Below, piece by piece: positions 56,758 through 64,000 of a stretch of 64,000 bases of DNA. The position numbers were made by a program, and so were the translations under genes. Below the pieces are notes generated by a model that was given only the letters and a program-made list of their open reading frames with translations, ran no database searches and was not told where the DNA came from. The stretch covers positions 1-64,000 of the forward strand of contig JBHIVA010000003.1 of assembly GCA_042138015.1 (NCBI GenBank), written 5' to 3'. The number at the start of each line of letters is the position of its first letter. Positions within the stretch are counted from its first letter, which is position 1. This DNA is from TH1177 sp042138015. Lineage in GTDB: Archaea > Thermoproteota > Nitrososphaeria > Nitrososphaerales > Nitrososphaeraceae.

Positions 56758-57411
56758 TTATTCTCTACTTAACAAGATCACATCACAAACTTTAACCTGT
56801 TCTTTAAATTTAATTGCATCTTCTTTAGTACCAACAATACTCCCGTAGTGCATTGGAATGGCTAGTTTAGAAGGTTTAATCATCTCATTCACAGCCTTTG
56901 CAGCTTCCTCTGCATTCATTACGTAAACACCAGATACAGGAACCAATGCTATATCTGTTTTTAAATCCTTCATTTCAGGTATGACATCTGTGTCACCGCA
57001 ATGATAGATTGTAGTATTGTTTGTAGTTATATTAAATCCAACTTTTTTATCTACTTTTGGATGAAAACTTTTGTTCACGTTATAAGCAGGAACGATTTGC
57101 AGTGTAATTCCCTTCTGCTGAATATTTTCACCTGGTTCTACTTCTTTTATGTTTTTGAATCCCTCTTGTTTCAACATGTCCACACATTCTTTTGCAGCAA
57201 TAATTAAAGAATTTTCATTTTTTACCATGCGTAAATCTTCTGGACTTAAGTGATCAAAGTGGTTATGAGAAATTAAAATTAATTCAGCATCATTTTTTTT
57301 ATGCTTCATATCGAGTTTATAAGGATCGATATAAATTCTAACATTTTCTGGAGTTGTTATTTTGTATCCGTCATGCCCTAACCATTCTAATTTAATATTA
57401 TTAATTTCCAC
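56758..57411 (-). CDS. MBL-fold metal-dependent hydrolase (UlaG-like)
   Basis: A 217-residue metallo-beta-lactamase-fold protein. The zinc motif is LILISHNHFDHLSPEDLRM (His-x-His-x-Asp-His), with later metal residues in IYHCGDTDVIPEM and LAIPMHYGSIVG. The short N-terminus before the fold (IKLEWLGHDGYKITT) and the overall length match UPF0173/UlaG-like proteins. Substrate unknown. The start is GTG at 57409-57411. It is 24 bases downstream of the PIN gene. Confidence 0.88.
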   Translation of the reverse strand: MEINNIKLEWLGHDGYKITTPENVRIYIDPYKLDMKHKKNDAELILISHNHFDHLSPEDLRMVKNENSLIIAAKECVDMLKQEGFKNIKEVEPGENIQQKGITLQIVPAYNVNKSFHPKVDKKVGFNITTNNTTIYHCGDTDVIPEMKDLKTDIALVPVSGVYVMNAEEAAKAVNEMIKPSKLAIPMHYGSIVGTKEDAIKFKEQVKVCDVILLSRE

Positions 57412-57435
57412 ATTTTTTTTTATTGAATTTCAAAT

Positions 57436-57831
57436 TTAAGTTTGTCTATTATGACGATTATTTAATACCACTATCTTATTATTTCGGAGAGAGATGACTA
57501 CAATATTTTCAGATAATAGATTCTTAATCAATTTTTTATCGAGAGTTGCTACACCGCATCTATGTATATAAGCATATTCGAGAATGTTATCATCTGTATG
57601 TTTAAATCTAGATGTCTTAACCTTGGGAAATTTCTTAGTAATTTCTAATGCTAAACCTGCGGCTTTAGCTTTTGTAATTGTTGATTTCCGTTGAAGTGTT
57701 ATTAATTCGTCAGCTATTACGTCGGGAACAATAAAATTGATCTTTCCTAAATCTCTTTCGAGAGTATCCATCATTTTAATAGGTTTTGTGACTAGTATTA
57801 ATAAAAAACTTGTATCACATAATACATCCAT
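57436..57831 (-). CDS. PIN-domain protein (Fcf1/Nob1-like RNase fold)
   Basis: A 131-residue PIN nuclease-fold protein. The first acidic site is MDVLCDTSFLLILVT; VPDVIADELITLQ and DDNILEYAYIHRCGVATLDKKL supply the later acids. The single-domain length and context resemble archaeal PIN proteins of rRNA or tRNA processing, or a VapC toxin; no antitoxin partner is evident beside it. It is 62 bases downstream of the winged-helix gene. Confidence 0.8.
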   Translation of the reverse strand: MDVLCDTSFLLILVTKPIKMMDTLERDLGKINFIVPDVIADELITLQRKSTITKAKAAGLALEITKKFPKVKTSRFKHTDDNILEYAYIHRCGVATLDKKLIKNLLSENIVVISLRNNKIVVLNNRHNRQT

Positions 57832-57893
57832 GGTATTGTTGTTGCTTTTTTAATAAAAAAATTGGTGAAAATTAAAATTAAAGCTTTTTATGA

Positions 57894-58283
57894 TTATTTT
57901 TCGTATCCTATTCTATCTGCCAGTTTAACTACTTCTCTTCCTTTATTTGTCAAAGCGTTATATATCCTTGGTTTTCCTCTTCCTCGGGACTTCTCTTTCT
58001 TGATTTTTCTATCGATTAAGCCTAGATTGGTGGCTCGTTTCATCAATGATTGTCCATATCCCCAACTACCCATTGTTATCAATAATTCTCTTGTATGCAA
58101 TTCTTTATTTGTCTTCAAAACTCGTAGGAGTGGAATAAGAGGTCTCTCGTTAATAAGTATCTTTAGAATATCCAATTCCACTGTAATGGGTATTGATTTT
58201 GCCGGTTTTGTTTCCTTAGGTTTTGTTTCCTTTGATTCTTTAGTAGTCTCTTTCTTTGATTTTACATTTTTTTTAGCTATCAT
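57894..58283 (-). CDS. Winged-helix DNA-binding protein with a lysine-rich tail
   Basis: A 129-residue protein taking the ATG at 58281-58283 (a TTG 24 bases upstream is possible; a TATA-like AAATATTTAAC lies about 28-37 bases before the ATG and favours the ATG). The first 35 residues are lysine/threonine-rich (KKNVKSKKETTKESKETKPK). The rest is a winged helix (VELDILKILINERPLIPLLR; HTRELLITMGSWGYGQSLM; KSRGRGKPRIYNALTNKGRE). It may be a chromatin or transcription factor. It is upstream of the PIN gene. Confidence 0.72.
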   Translation of the reverse strand: MIAKKNVKSKKETTKESKETKPKETKPAKSIPITVELDILKILINERPLIPLLRVLKTNKELHTRELLITMGSWGYGQSLMKRATNLGLIDRKIKKEKSRGRGKPRIYNALTNKGREVVKLADRIGYEK

Positions 58284-58307
58284 TTCTCTACCGATGTGAC
58301 AATACAA

Positions 58308-59460
58308 AAGTTAAATATTTAATCTTTTGTTTCTGTTAGGGTTTTAAATGATTTTCTTTAGCAAAATAAAAATAAAGGAATAACATAAAAAGTGAAAATT
58401 TATATATGCAAACAATAATTTTTATATTAAATTTTGTTATTTTTATATATAATGCTATTTTGATTTAATTTAGTATATTACCATCTTTTATAATACCATT
58501 ATGCTATATGATCTATTGAGAAAATTACCTTATAGTTGCATTAAAAAACACAAAATTATTACAAAATTTTCTACAAAAGCGAAATATTAAGATCTATTTT
58601 AATGAAGGCAAGAGAACAATCCTTTAAAGCTGAATAAATAACAGTTTATAATTTGATGTGGGAGTTTGTCTTTTGGCTTTATAATGAAATTTTATAAAAG
58701 TCATACTCCATTTTATCTTTCGTTCCTTAATTAGTTTAGCAAGTAAATCTCTACAAATTTGAGAAATTAAGATTCTGCTTCTTTCTAAAATATATTTCAG
58801 TAAAGTCACAGTTATGATAGAAATAACTAGAAATTGGTTCATTTACAATATTCATAGACAATTCAGTGTAGTATATTAAAGTGATTTAAAATAAAAATTA
58901 ACTTTTTAAAAAAAATTAAGTATTATATTATCTTCAAAGATATTCATTAATTTCATCTATTGTAAGTTATTTTTGCAATGAAATCGAAAGTTCAATCTTT
59001 TTTTTACTTAAGTCGATGGCCTAAAGGAATAAAAAAAATATGAATAATAAAGCAAAATACAGAATAAATAGATTAAAACAAATACAAGATTTTATCTCGA
59101 GACATTAATTACGTATAATGCTGACCGAAAAATGAATATGTTTATATGAAAAAATAATAACTAAGATCTCTTTGTAATTATCCGATGAAGTTCTAGCTAA
59201 AGAGTACATGATTATCTTCATAAATAATTATACATCATACAATGATTTGAAATTTAATCAAATTTTCAATTAGACCCATTTAATTTTAAAAAATCATTCC
59301 TATTTTCAAGTTAAATTAATTTTAAATTGAACAAAATACCTTCGAAAGAAGTTGTTATTTATATGTTTCTTAACAATATAACAAAGAGTTGAAAATAATA
59401 TTAATGAAAAATATTACTGATATTCTACTTTTATATTTATATTGATACTCTATCTTTATA
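58308..59460. other. Intergenic, no gene seen
   Basis: AT-rich, stops in all frames. A 72-codon minus frame at 58624-58842 has a hydrophobic start but no family signal and is rejected. With the stretch right of the tiny zinc-ribbon gene this makes a 2.3 kb gene-poor interval. Confidence 0.6.
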
Positions 59461-59619
59461 TTACCATATAAAACCTTTATCAGAACAAGTTAATTCAGCT
59501 CCACAGATATTGCAGCGTAGATGACAAGATTGTAAATAAATCATTATATTCTCACAAATAGGACAAAGTACTATTTCTCGCGATCTAACATCTTTCATAT
59601 TGATACAATATTTATCCAT
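59461..59619 (-). CDS. Tiny zinc-ribbon protein (52 aa)
   Basis: ATG at 59617-59619 to TAA at 59461-59463, with no interruption. Product begins MDKYCINMKDVRSREI and contains VLCPICENIMIYLQSCH followed by LRCNICGAELTCSDKG: two CxxC knuckles 14-15 residues apart plus an extra Cys-x-His pair, a compact zinc ribbon. The segment is more structured than its AT-rich surroundings. A TATA-like TATTTAATTA lies about 27-36 bases upstream. The gene is not in any operon I can see. Function unknown. Confidence 0.65.
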   Translation of the reverse strand: MDKYCINMKDVRSREIVLCPICENIMIYLQSCHLRCNICGAELTCSDKGFIW

Positions 59620-60585
59620 GATTTAAGCTTTTTTATATCTAATAATTAAATACTTATTCTTTTAAATTTAACTTAAAAGACATATTAGCAATTAACTTCC
59701 ATAATAGTATTATCTTTTAAGTTCAAATCAAGAGTCATTTTGAAGATTGGATTATGTTGATAGTGGGTAAATAACAGGAGTAAGGCTGAATAGTTTAGCT
59801 GATTAATTTATTTATAGGTTATTTATTTTATCTCATTCTTTCATTCTCAATAAGAGTTTATGAATAATGAAGAAAATAAGGAAGAAAATAAGGAATGAAC
59901 ATATAGTACAGACATGGAGACATTAATTATACTTTTAGTATCCTTAAAAATAATTTTATAAAATTGAAATGAATTTAGTTTTATTAATTTTAGTTTCTAT
60001 AGTGTTCTTATTAGATGGTAACCATTTTATTTTTACTAAATTAGTATCTTATACAATTAATCTACAGATATATGTTAATATTTAGTTAAGAATAAATACA
60101 AATTTGCTATTAAATGGATCTTTCACTAATTTGCAAGTATGATTCGAAATAGGATTAGAGATTATTATTCTATAGTTAATAAAGATAATAGCACTGAATA
60201 ATTCAACGTTTGATATACTCTATCAATTTTTTTTAGAGAAACTTAATAATCAATTCTTATTATTTGTGATTCTATTACCAAAAAATAAAAATATAAAATT
60301 TAAGATCTCATCTAACCAATATCGCTATATAAAATACTTAAAATTCTAGAGATTCATCAGGTAAATTATATAACTGTGAAAATTATTGTATATTATAATC
60401 GGGCTATTCGCTAACAAATATATCTTTTATGATCCTTAATTAAACAATGAATGGATATTTATTAATAAATCTAGTTATTTGAGTTGACTATCAATAATAG
60501 TTTTGTAAAAGGATATCATTTATCTTTATTCCGGAGACATATTTTGTGCAAAGATTAATTAATGATTAAACTCGTTCGATAAATA
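59620..60585. other. Intergenic, no gene seen
   Basis: About 0.97 kb of AT-rich sequence without coding character before the S6e gene. Confidence 0.55.
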
Positions 60586-60990
60586 TTGGTAAATTTTAAA
60601 TTAGTTGTCTCGGATAAAAGAGGAAAGAGTATTTCATATGAACTTAAAGATAAAGATGCTCAACCTTTCTTAGGAGGAAAAATTGGCAACTCATATGATT
60701 CTAATATTGTAGGTTTAGTGGGTGGTAAATTGAAAGTCACTGGTGGAAGCGATAAGTCAGGAACCCCCATGCGTTCAGATGTTCATGGTGGAGTAAAGAA
60801 ATATGTTTTATTAAGTAAAGGAGTTGGAATGAATGATTCTAGTGAGGGAAAGAGAATAAGAAAACTTGTTAGAGGCAATATGATTACAGAGGATATATAT
60901 CAATTAAATTGTATTTTGGAAGATATTGATTTACAACAACCAGCAACTTCAAATGTGGACAATGAATCATTAAATTCAGTTCAAGAGTAA
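60586..60990 (+). CDS. rps6e: Ribosomal protein S6e
   Basis: A 134-residue archaeal S6e. It has FKLVVSDKRGKSISYELKDK, FLGGKIGNSYDSNIVGL, KVTGGSDKSGTPMRSDVHGG and the arginine/lysine-rich GKRIRKLVRGNMITEDI, all typical of the family. The start is TTG at 60586. It precedes the aIF2-gamma gene, a conserved archaeal pairing. Confidence 0.95.
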   Translation: MVNFKLVVSDKRGKSISYELKDKDAQPFLGGKIGNSYDSNIVGLVGGKLKVTGGSDKSGTPMRSDVHGGVKKYVLLSKGVGMNDSSEGKRIRKLVRGNMITEDIYQLNCILEDIDLQQPATSNVDNESLNSVQE

Positions 60991-61057
60991 AATTTATTTA
61001 AAATTCTAGTCAGAATTTCTACAATTACCTTAATATCCCCCAATAAAATAAAAGACG

Positions 61058-62320
61058 ATGTTGCACTGGAAAGAAACCCTTCCTGATTGGTACATTAAAG
61101 AGTATGGCTATCAACCTAACATCAATATAGGTACTTCAGGACATGTTGATCATGGAAAAACAACACTTATAGAAGCTATAACTGGAGTCTGGACCAGCGC
61201 TCATAGTGAGGAGCTTCGAAGAGGAATTACAATAAAAGTAGGTTATGCTGATGCGGCCTTTTATAAATGCGATGAGTGTTCATCCCCTGCATGTTATTCT
61301 ACTACTCCTCAATGTAATAATTGTGGACGAGCCAGTCATCTACTTCGCGTGGCTAGTTTTGTAGATTCTCCAGGTCACGAGAGTTTGATGGCTAATATGT
61401 TATCTGGCGCAGGATTGATGGATGGTGCAATTTTAGTAGTTGCTGCTAACGAAACTGTTCCTAAACCTCAAACAAGAGAACATATGCTTGCTCTACAAGT
61501 TTTAGGTATTAAACAAATAGTAATTGTCCAAAATAAGGTTGATTTAACTGAAAAAGATAAGGCTTTGGAAAATTACGATCAGATCAAAAATTTCGTTAAC
61601 AACTCGGTAGCAGAAAATGCTCCTATCATACCTATTTCTGCACAGCACAATCTCAATATAGATGTTTTAATTGAATCACTTGAAATTAATATCAAAACAC
61701 CTCAGAGAAACAAGAACACATATCCAGTAATGCACGTTTTGAGATCTTTTGATATAAATAAACCAGGAATTCATATACACAAAATACATGGTGGAGCAAT
61801 AGGAGGAGCATTGATACAAGGAGAATTCAACGTAGGTGATGAAATAGAAATTAGACCAGGAATATTAAACAATAAAGGTAAATATGAACCGATATTTTCA
61901 AAAATTTCTGGTCTTGGCACGGGGGCAGGGTTAGTAGAAAATGTCAAACCTGGTGGTCTAGTATCTATTGGTACAACTTTGGATCCTTCTTTCGTAAAGA
62001 GTGATTCTCTGATAGGATCCGTTGTTGGAAAACCAGGAACACTTCCAGAAAATGTGTATTCTGTATCTGTAGAAACAAATCTCTTTGATACTGCGGTAGG
62101 AACACAAGAATTGGTCAAAGTTGATCCAATAAAAAAAGGAGAACCACTTAGAGTCAATATTGGCACTTCAGCCACTATGGCCATGGTAATGAATTCTAAA
62201 GGTAATAAAATAGAAATCAATCTAAAAAAACCAATTTGTCTATTAGAGAATAGTCGTATTGCACTTAGCAGAAAAATTGGAGAAAGATGGCGATTAATAG
62301 GAGCGGGAGTTATAAAATAA
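61058..62320 (+). CDS. eif2g: Translation initiation factor aIF2 gamma subunit
   Basis: A 420-residue GTPase that delivers initiator tRNA to the ribosome. G-motifs: GTSGHVDHGKTTLIEAITG (P-loop), RRGITIKVGYAD (switch 1), VDSPGHESLMANML (switch 2) and VQNKVDLTEKD (NKxD). The zinc-knuckle CDECSSPACYSTTPQCNNCG is present in the expected place. The C-terminal beta-barrels are complete (GGAIGGALIQGEFNVGDEIE; GEPLRVNIGTSATMAMVM). It follows S6e by 67 bases. Confidence 0.96.
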   Translation: MLHWKETLPDWYIKEYGYQPNINIGTSGHVDHGKTTLIEAITGVWTSAHSEELRRGITIKVGYADAAFYKCDECSSPACYSTTPQCNNCGRASHLLRVASFVDSPGHESLMANMLSGAGLMDGAILVVAANETVPKPQTREHMLALQVLGIKQIVIVQNKVDLTEKDKALENYDQIKNFVNNSVAENAPIIPISAQHNLNIDVLIESLEINIKTPQRNKNTYPVMHVLRSFDINKPGIHIHKIHGGAIGGALIQGEFNVGDEIEIRPGILNNKGKYEPIFSKISGLGTGAGLVENVKPGGLVSIGTTLDPSFVKSDSLIGSVVGKPGTLPENVYSVSVETNLFDTAVGTQELVKVDPIKKGEPLRVNIGTSATMAMVMNSKGNKIEINLKKPICLLENSRIALSRKIGERWRLIGAGVIK

Positions 62321-62339
62321 TTATTAATCTTAATAAATA

Positions 62340-62522
62340 TTAAAATGGATTTTTATTAAAATCATTATTGAATTCAAAACCCATATTTAGGGCTCTATTC
62401 TTCATTACTTCTAAATATTCTTCGTAAGAGATTTGCGAAAGACAATTTGGGCAAGTGACAATTTTCATTTCATCATCCACTACCGCTTTATTCTCGCATT
62501 TATGACATTTTGCTTCCAACAA
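62340..62522 (-). CDS. Small zinc-ribbon protein (60 aa)
   Basis: A 60-residue protein with two CxxC pairs: MLEAKCHKCENKAVVDDEMK and VTCPNCLSQISYEEYLE, about 16 residues apart. That fits a compact zinc ribbon. Its acidic tail includes NNDFNKNPF. It converges on aIF2-gamma with a 19-base gap. Function unknown. Confidence 0.7.
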   Translation of the reverse strand: MLEAKCHKCENKAVVDDEMKIVTCPNCLSQISYEEYLEVMKNRALNMGFEFNNDFNKNPF

Positions 62523-62781
62523 TGATCAATAAATCTACTTAGTATCATAAAAGTGTTAATTTATATTTCATGAACCTATTTTATTAATCTTTATTACTTT
62601 TTTAATTAAATCGCTTATTCAACTATTTTAACAAATCTTTTTTGAAAATAGAATGACTTAATCTTGCATGAAATGCCCACTTGCTGAATAATGAACAGCA
62701 ACACCATTAATGATTTTATACCCCAAATAATAAATGAGAAAATATTATTCTAGGTTATAATACAGTTTTGCCTGATTAAGA
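62523..62781. other. Intergenic with a coding-like remnant
   Basis: Between the zinc-ribbon gene and top6A. On the minus strand a short frame ending near 62668 reads GVAVHYSASGHFMQD, more ordered than its surroundings, but it is only about 22 codons and is not called as a gene. Confidence 0.4.
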
Positions 62782-63888
62782 TTATATCATTCCAGCTTCT
62801 TGAAGTTTTCGAGGTAGATAGACTTCCGCTAAATATTTAAATCCATGTTTAAAGAACGCATCCAATTCACATTTTTCTTTTTTCTTCAAAAATAAATCTA
62901 ATTCTTTTTGCCATTGCGATTCCTGTAGCCATGGTTTTTTCTTCATATCATTTGCTCTATTAATATCTTCTTGAGATGCTGATAATCTTGCAACTTCTGG
63001 TATGTTGTATTCATAAATATCTGAAAACATCATACCAAGTACTTTTACATGGGGCGTTACTAGCCTATCACTATCATAACTCAAAGATTCGCTCCCTATT
63101 TTATATCTTAAAGCTATTCCTAAACCCCATGGATCAGCATCTGCAAAAACTACTACAGGTATTTTCCACTCATCACTTAGCTTTTTGACCATTATTCTAG
63201 TAGCCCTATCTGGTTCACCAGACCCTGTCATTAGAATAGCATTATACTTTTGAATAAAACCAGATTTTCTAATATTATTAAGAACAGTATCTTTTTCTAC
63301 AACCATTACAAAGTCAGCCTTTACATCGGTTATTTCAACATCAAGAGTATTAGTTGGTATTAATTGTGATGTCGCTCTACTTCCTAAATTACAATCGATT
63401 GTATCTCCACCTACTCGAAGCGTTATAGGACCTGATATCATTCCTTTTGGTTTAGATGTCACAGAAAACTCTTCTCTAGGAGTTCCAGTAATTAATTCAA
63501 TTGCCTTTATTGCATCATCTGAATCATCCTGTCCTTTCCAAAATTTTTCTTTATTTTTATCATCGCCTACTGAACTCAAAGTAGCATAATACATTCCTCT
63601 TATAGTACTTTCCATTTCTTCATCCAGAAGTTTTCTTACTGCATTAGCCATAACGAGGTATTGCGCAAACGTTGGTATCTTTTTAGTACTATTGGGACTT
63701 ACAACTACTTTTTTTTCCCCAATAGTAAGCATTCTCTTTTTTTCAGACCATACAGTATTATCATATCCAATTTTTGCAATTTCTAACTCTGGTATTTTTT
63801 TTTGGATTAGAATTTCATCAGAAACCCCCTTCATTATAGCTCGAATTTTTTTTATTATTTCTTTGTGTTTATTATTTACTTGTGGCAT
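62782..63888 (-). CDS. top6A: DNA topoisomerase VI subunit A
   Basis: A 368-residue Spo11/Top6A that makes the transient double-strand break. The winged-helix CAP-like region contains the catalytic tyrosine in STIRGMYYATLSS; the Toprim metal site is GSGEPDRATR with FADADPWGLGIALRYKIG. The C-terminal part (LPRKLQEAGMI) is typical. Its start lies four bases after the top6B stop, so A and B are an operon. Confidence 0.95.
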   Translation of the reverse strand: MPQVNNKHKEIIKKIRAIMKGVSDEILIQKKIPELEIAKIGYDNTVWSEKKRMLTIGEKKVVVSPNSTKKIPTFAQYLVMANAVRKLLDEEMESTIRGMYYATLSSVGDDKNKEKFWKGQDDSDDAIKAIELITGTPREEFSVTSKPKGMISGPITLRVGGDTIDCNLGSRATSQLIPTNTLDVEITDVKADFVMVVEKDTVLNNIRKSGFIQKYNAILMTGSGEPDRATRIMVKKLSDEWKIPVVVFADADPWGLGIALRYKIGSESLSYDSDRLVTPHVKVLGMMFSDIYEYNIPEVARLSASQEDINRANDMKKKPWLQESQWQKELDLFLKKKEKCELDAFFKHGFKYLAEVYLPRKLQEAGMI

Positions 63889-63892
63889 ATTT

Positions 63893-64000
63893 TCACCTCA
63901 TACTAAAATCATAGAGTGTAGTTTTTTCGAATTTTTTTCTTTTTGATATTTTCTTCACTTTTATATCCTTTTTTTCCTTTTCTTCTTCGAGAGTATCTAA
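63893..64000 (-). CDS. top6B: DNA topoisomerase VI subunit B, C-terminal end (partial)
   Basis: The minus-strand frame from the window edge to TGA at 63893-63895 is open for 35 codons (LDTLEEEKEKKDIKVKKISK, then a Lys-rich run and LYDFSMR). The position just upstream of top6A, the overlap style and the charged C-terminus fit the ATPase subunit B. The identity is inferred from context because no ATPase motif lies in the window. Confidence 0.6.
   Translation of the reverse strand, partial: LDTLEEEKEKKDIKVKKISKRKKFEKTTLYDFSMR

Noticed and set aside
58624..58842. 72-codon minus frame with a hydrophobic start
   Set aside because: No family signal; region is AT-rich with similar chance frames.
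62668..62733. Minus-strand 22-codon frame ending GVAVHYSASGHFMQD
   Set aside because: Looks coding-like but too short, starts at TTG and has no known relative; could be a remnant.
1..64000. CRISPR arrays, rRNA or prophage
   Set aside because: No regularly spaced direct repeats, no rRNA-like stretches and no phage structural genes seen.

Overview
The window looks like a chromosomal segment of an ammonia-oxidising-type thaumarchaeon (Nitrososphaeria, most like the soil group around Nitrososphaera/Nitrosocosmicus). That placement is an inference. It rests on the very AT-rich DNA, the many leaderless genes with a TATA-like box 20-35 bases before the start, archaeal information-processing genes (TFS, RpoL, PCNA, aIF2-gamma, S6e, L1/L10/L12, Sec61-gamma-type SecE, Topo VI, LSm, proteasome beta), an archaeal Rieske/cytochrome b pair with a cupredoxin, and a large cobalamin gene set next to bacterial-type genes (UvrABC, MetK).

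Layout. 1-10.3 kb is accessory and gene-poor: two inverted copies of one insertion sequence, MscL, two MEDS-domain regulators, two small secreted proteins, a decayed DUF72 gene, a TM2-like membrane protein and orphan small genes. 10.4-19.8 kb holds a methyltransferase, a newly noted small zinc-ribbon gene, succinyl-CoA synthetase (sucCD), TyrRS, CbiH, aspartate kinase and the pcn-tfs-rpoL cluster. 19.9-27.8 kb holds AsnRS, regulators, a small C2H2 protein, rhomboid, Rieske plus cytochrome b, and a cupredoxin. 27.9-33.1 kb holds an intron-containing tRNA-Arg, SecE, an Lrp regulator, L12, a cation exchanger, L1 and L10. 33.1-39.5 kb holds a GHKL ATPase, a proteasome beta subunit lacking Thr1, citrate synthase, a PUA protein, a RadB-like ATPase, LSm and a bacterial-type MetK. 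39.9-49 kb is mainly cobalamin synthesis (cbiD, cbiG, cbiX, cbiC, cbiA) with an RTX-gene remnant. 49-55.7 kb is a uvrB-uvrA-uvrC operon. 55.8-64 kb holds a redoxin, an MBL hydrolase, a PIN protein, a winged-helix protein, a 2.3 kb gap with one tiny zinc-ribbon gene, S6e, aIF2-gamma and top6A/top6B.

How the parts connect. The cobalamin genes here (cbiX, cbiH, cbiG, cbiD, cbiC, cbiA) form much of the early-cobalt corrin pathway, and MetK makes the SAM those methyltransferases consume. Citrate synthase and sucCD are central-carbon enzymes. Rieske, cytochrome b and the cupredoxin are respiratory. UvrABC is a complete bacterial excision-repair set, although its UvrC lacks the usual C-terminal helix-hairpin-helix. 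I did not find a clearly novel multi-gene system. The best leads are the GHKL ATPase next to the proteasome gene, the decayed RTX and DUF72 genes, the sequon-rich 11-residue-repeat secreted protein, and several tiny zinc-binding proteins that gene callers may miss.
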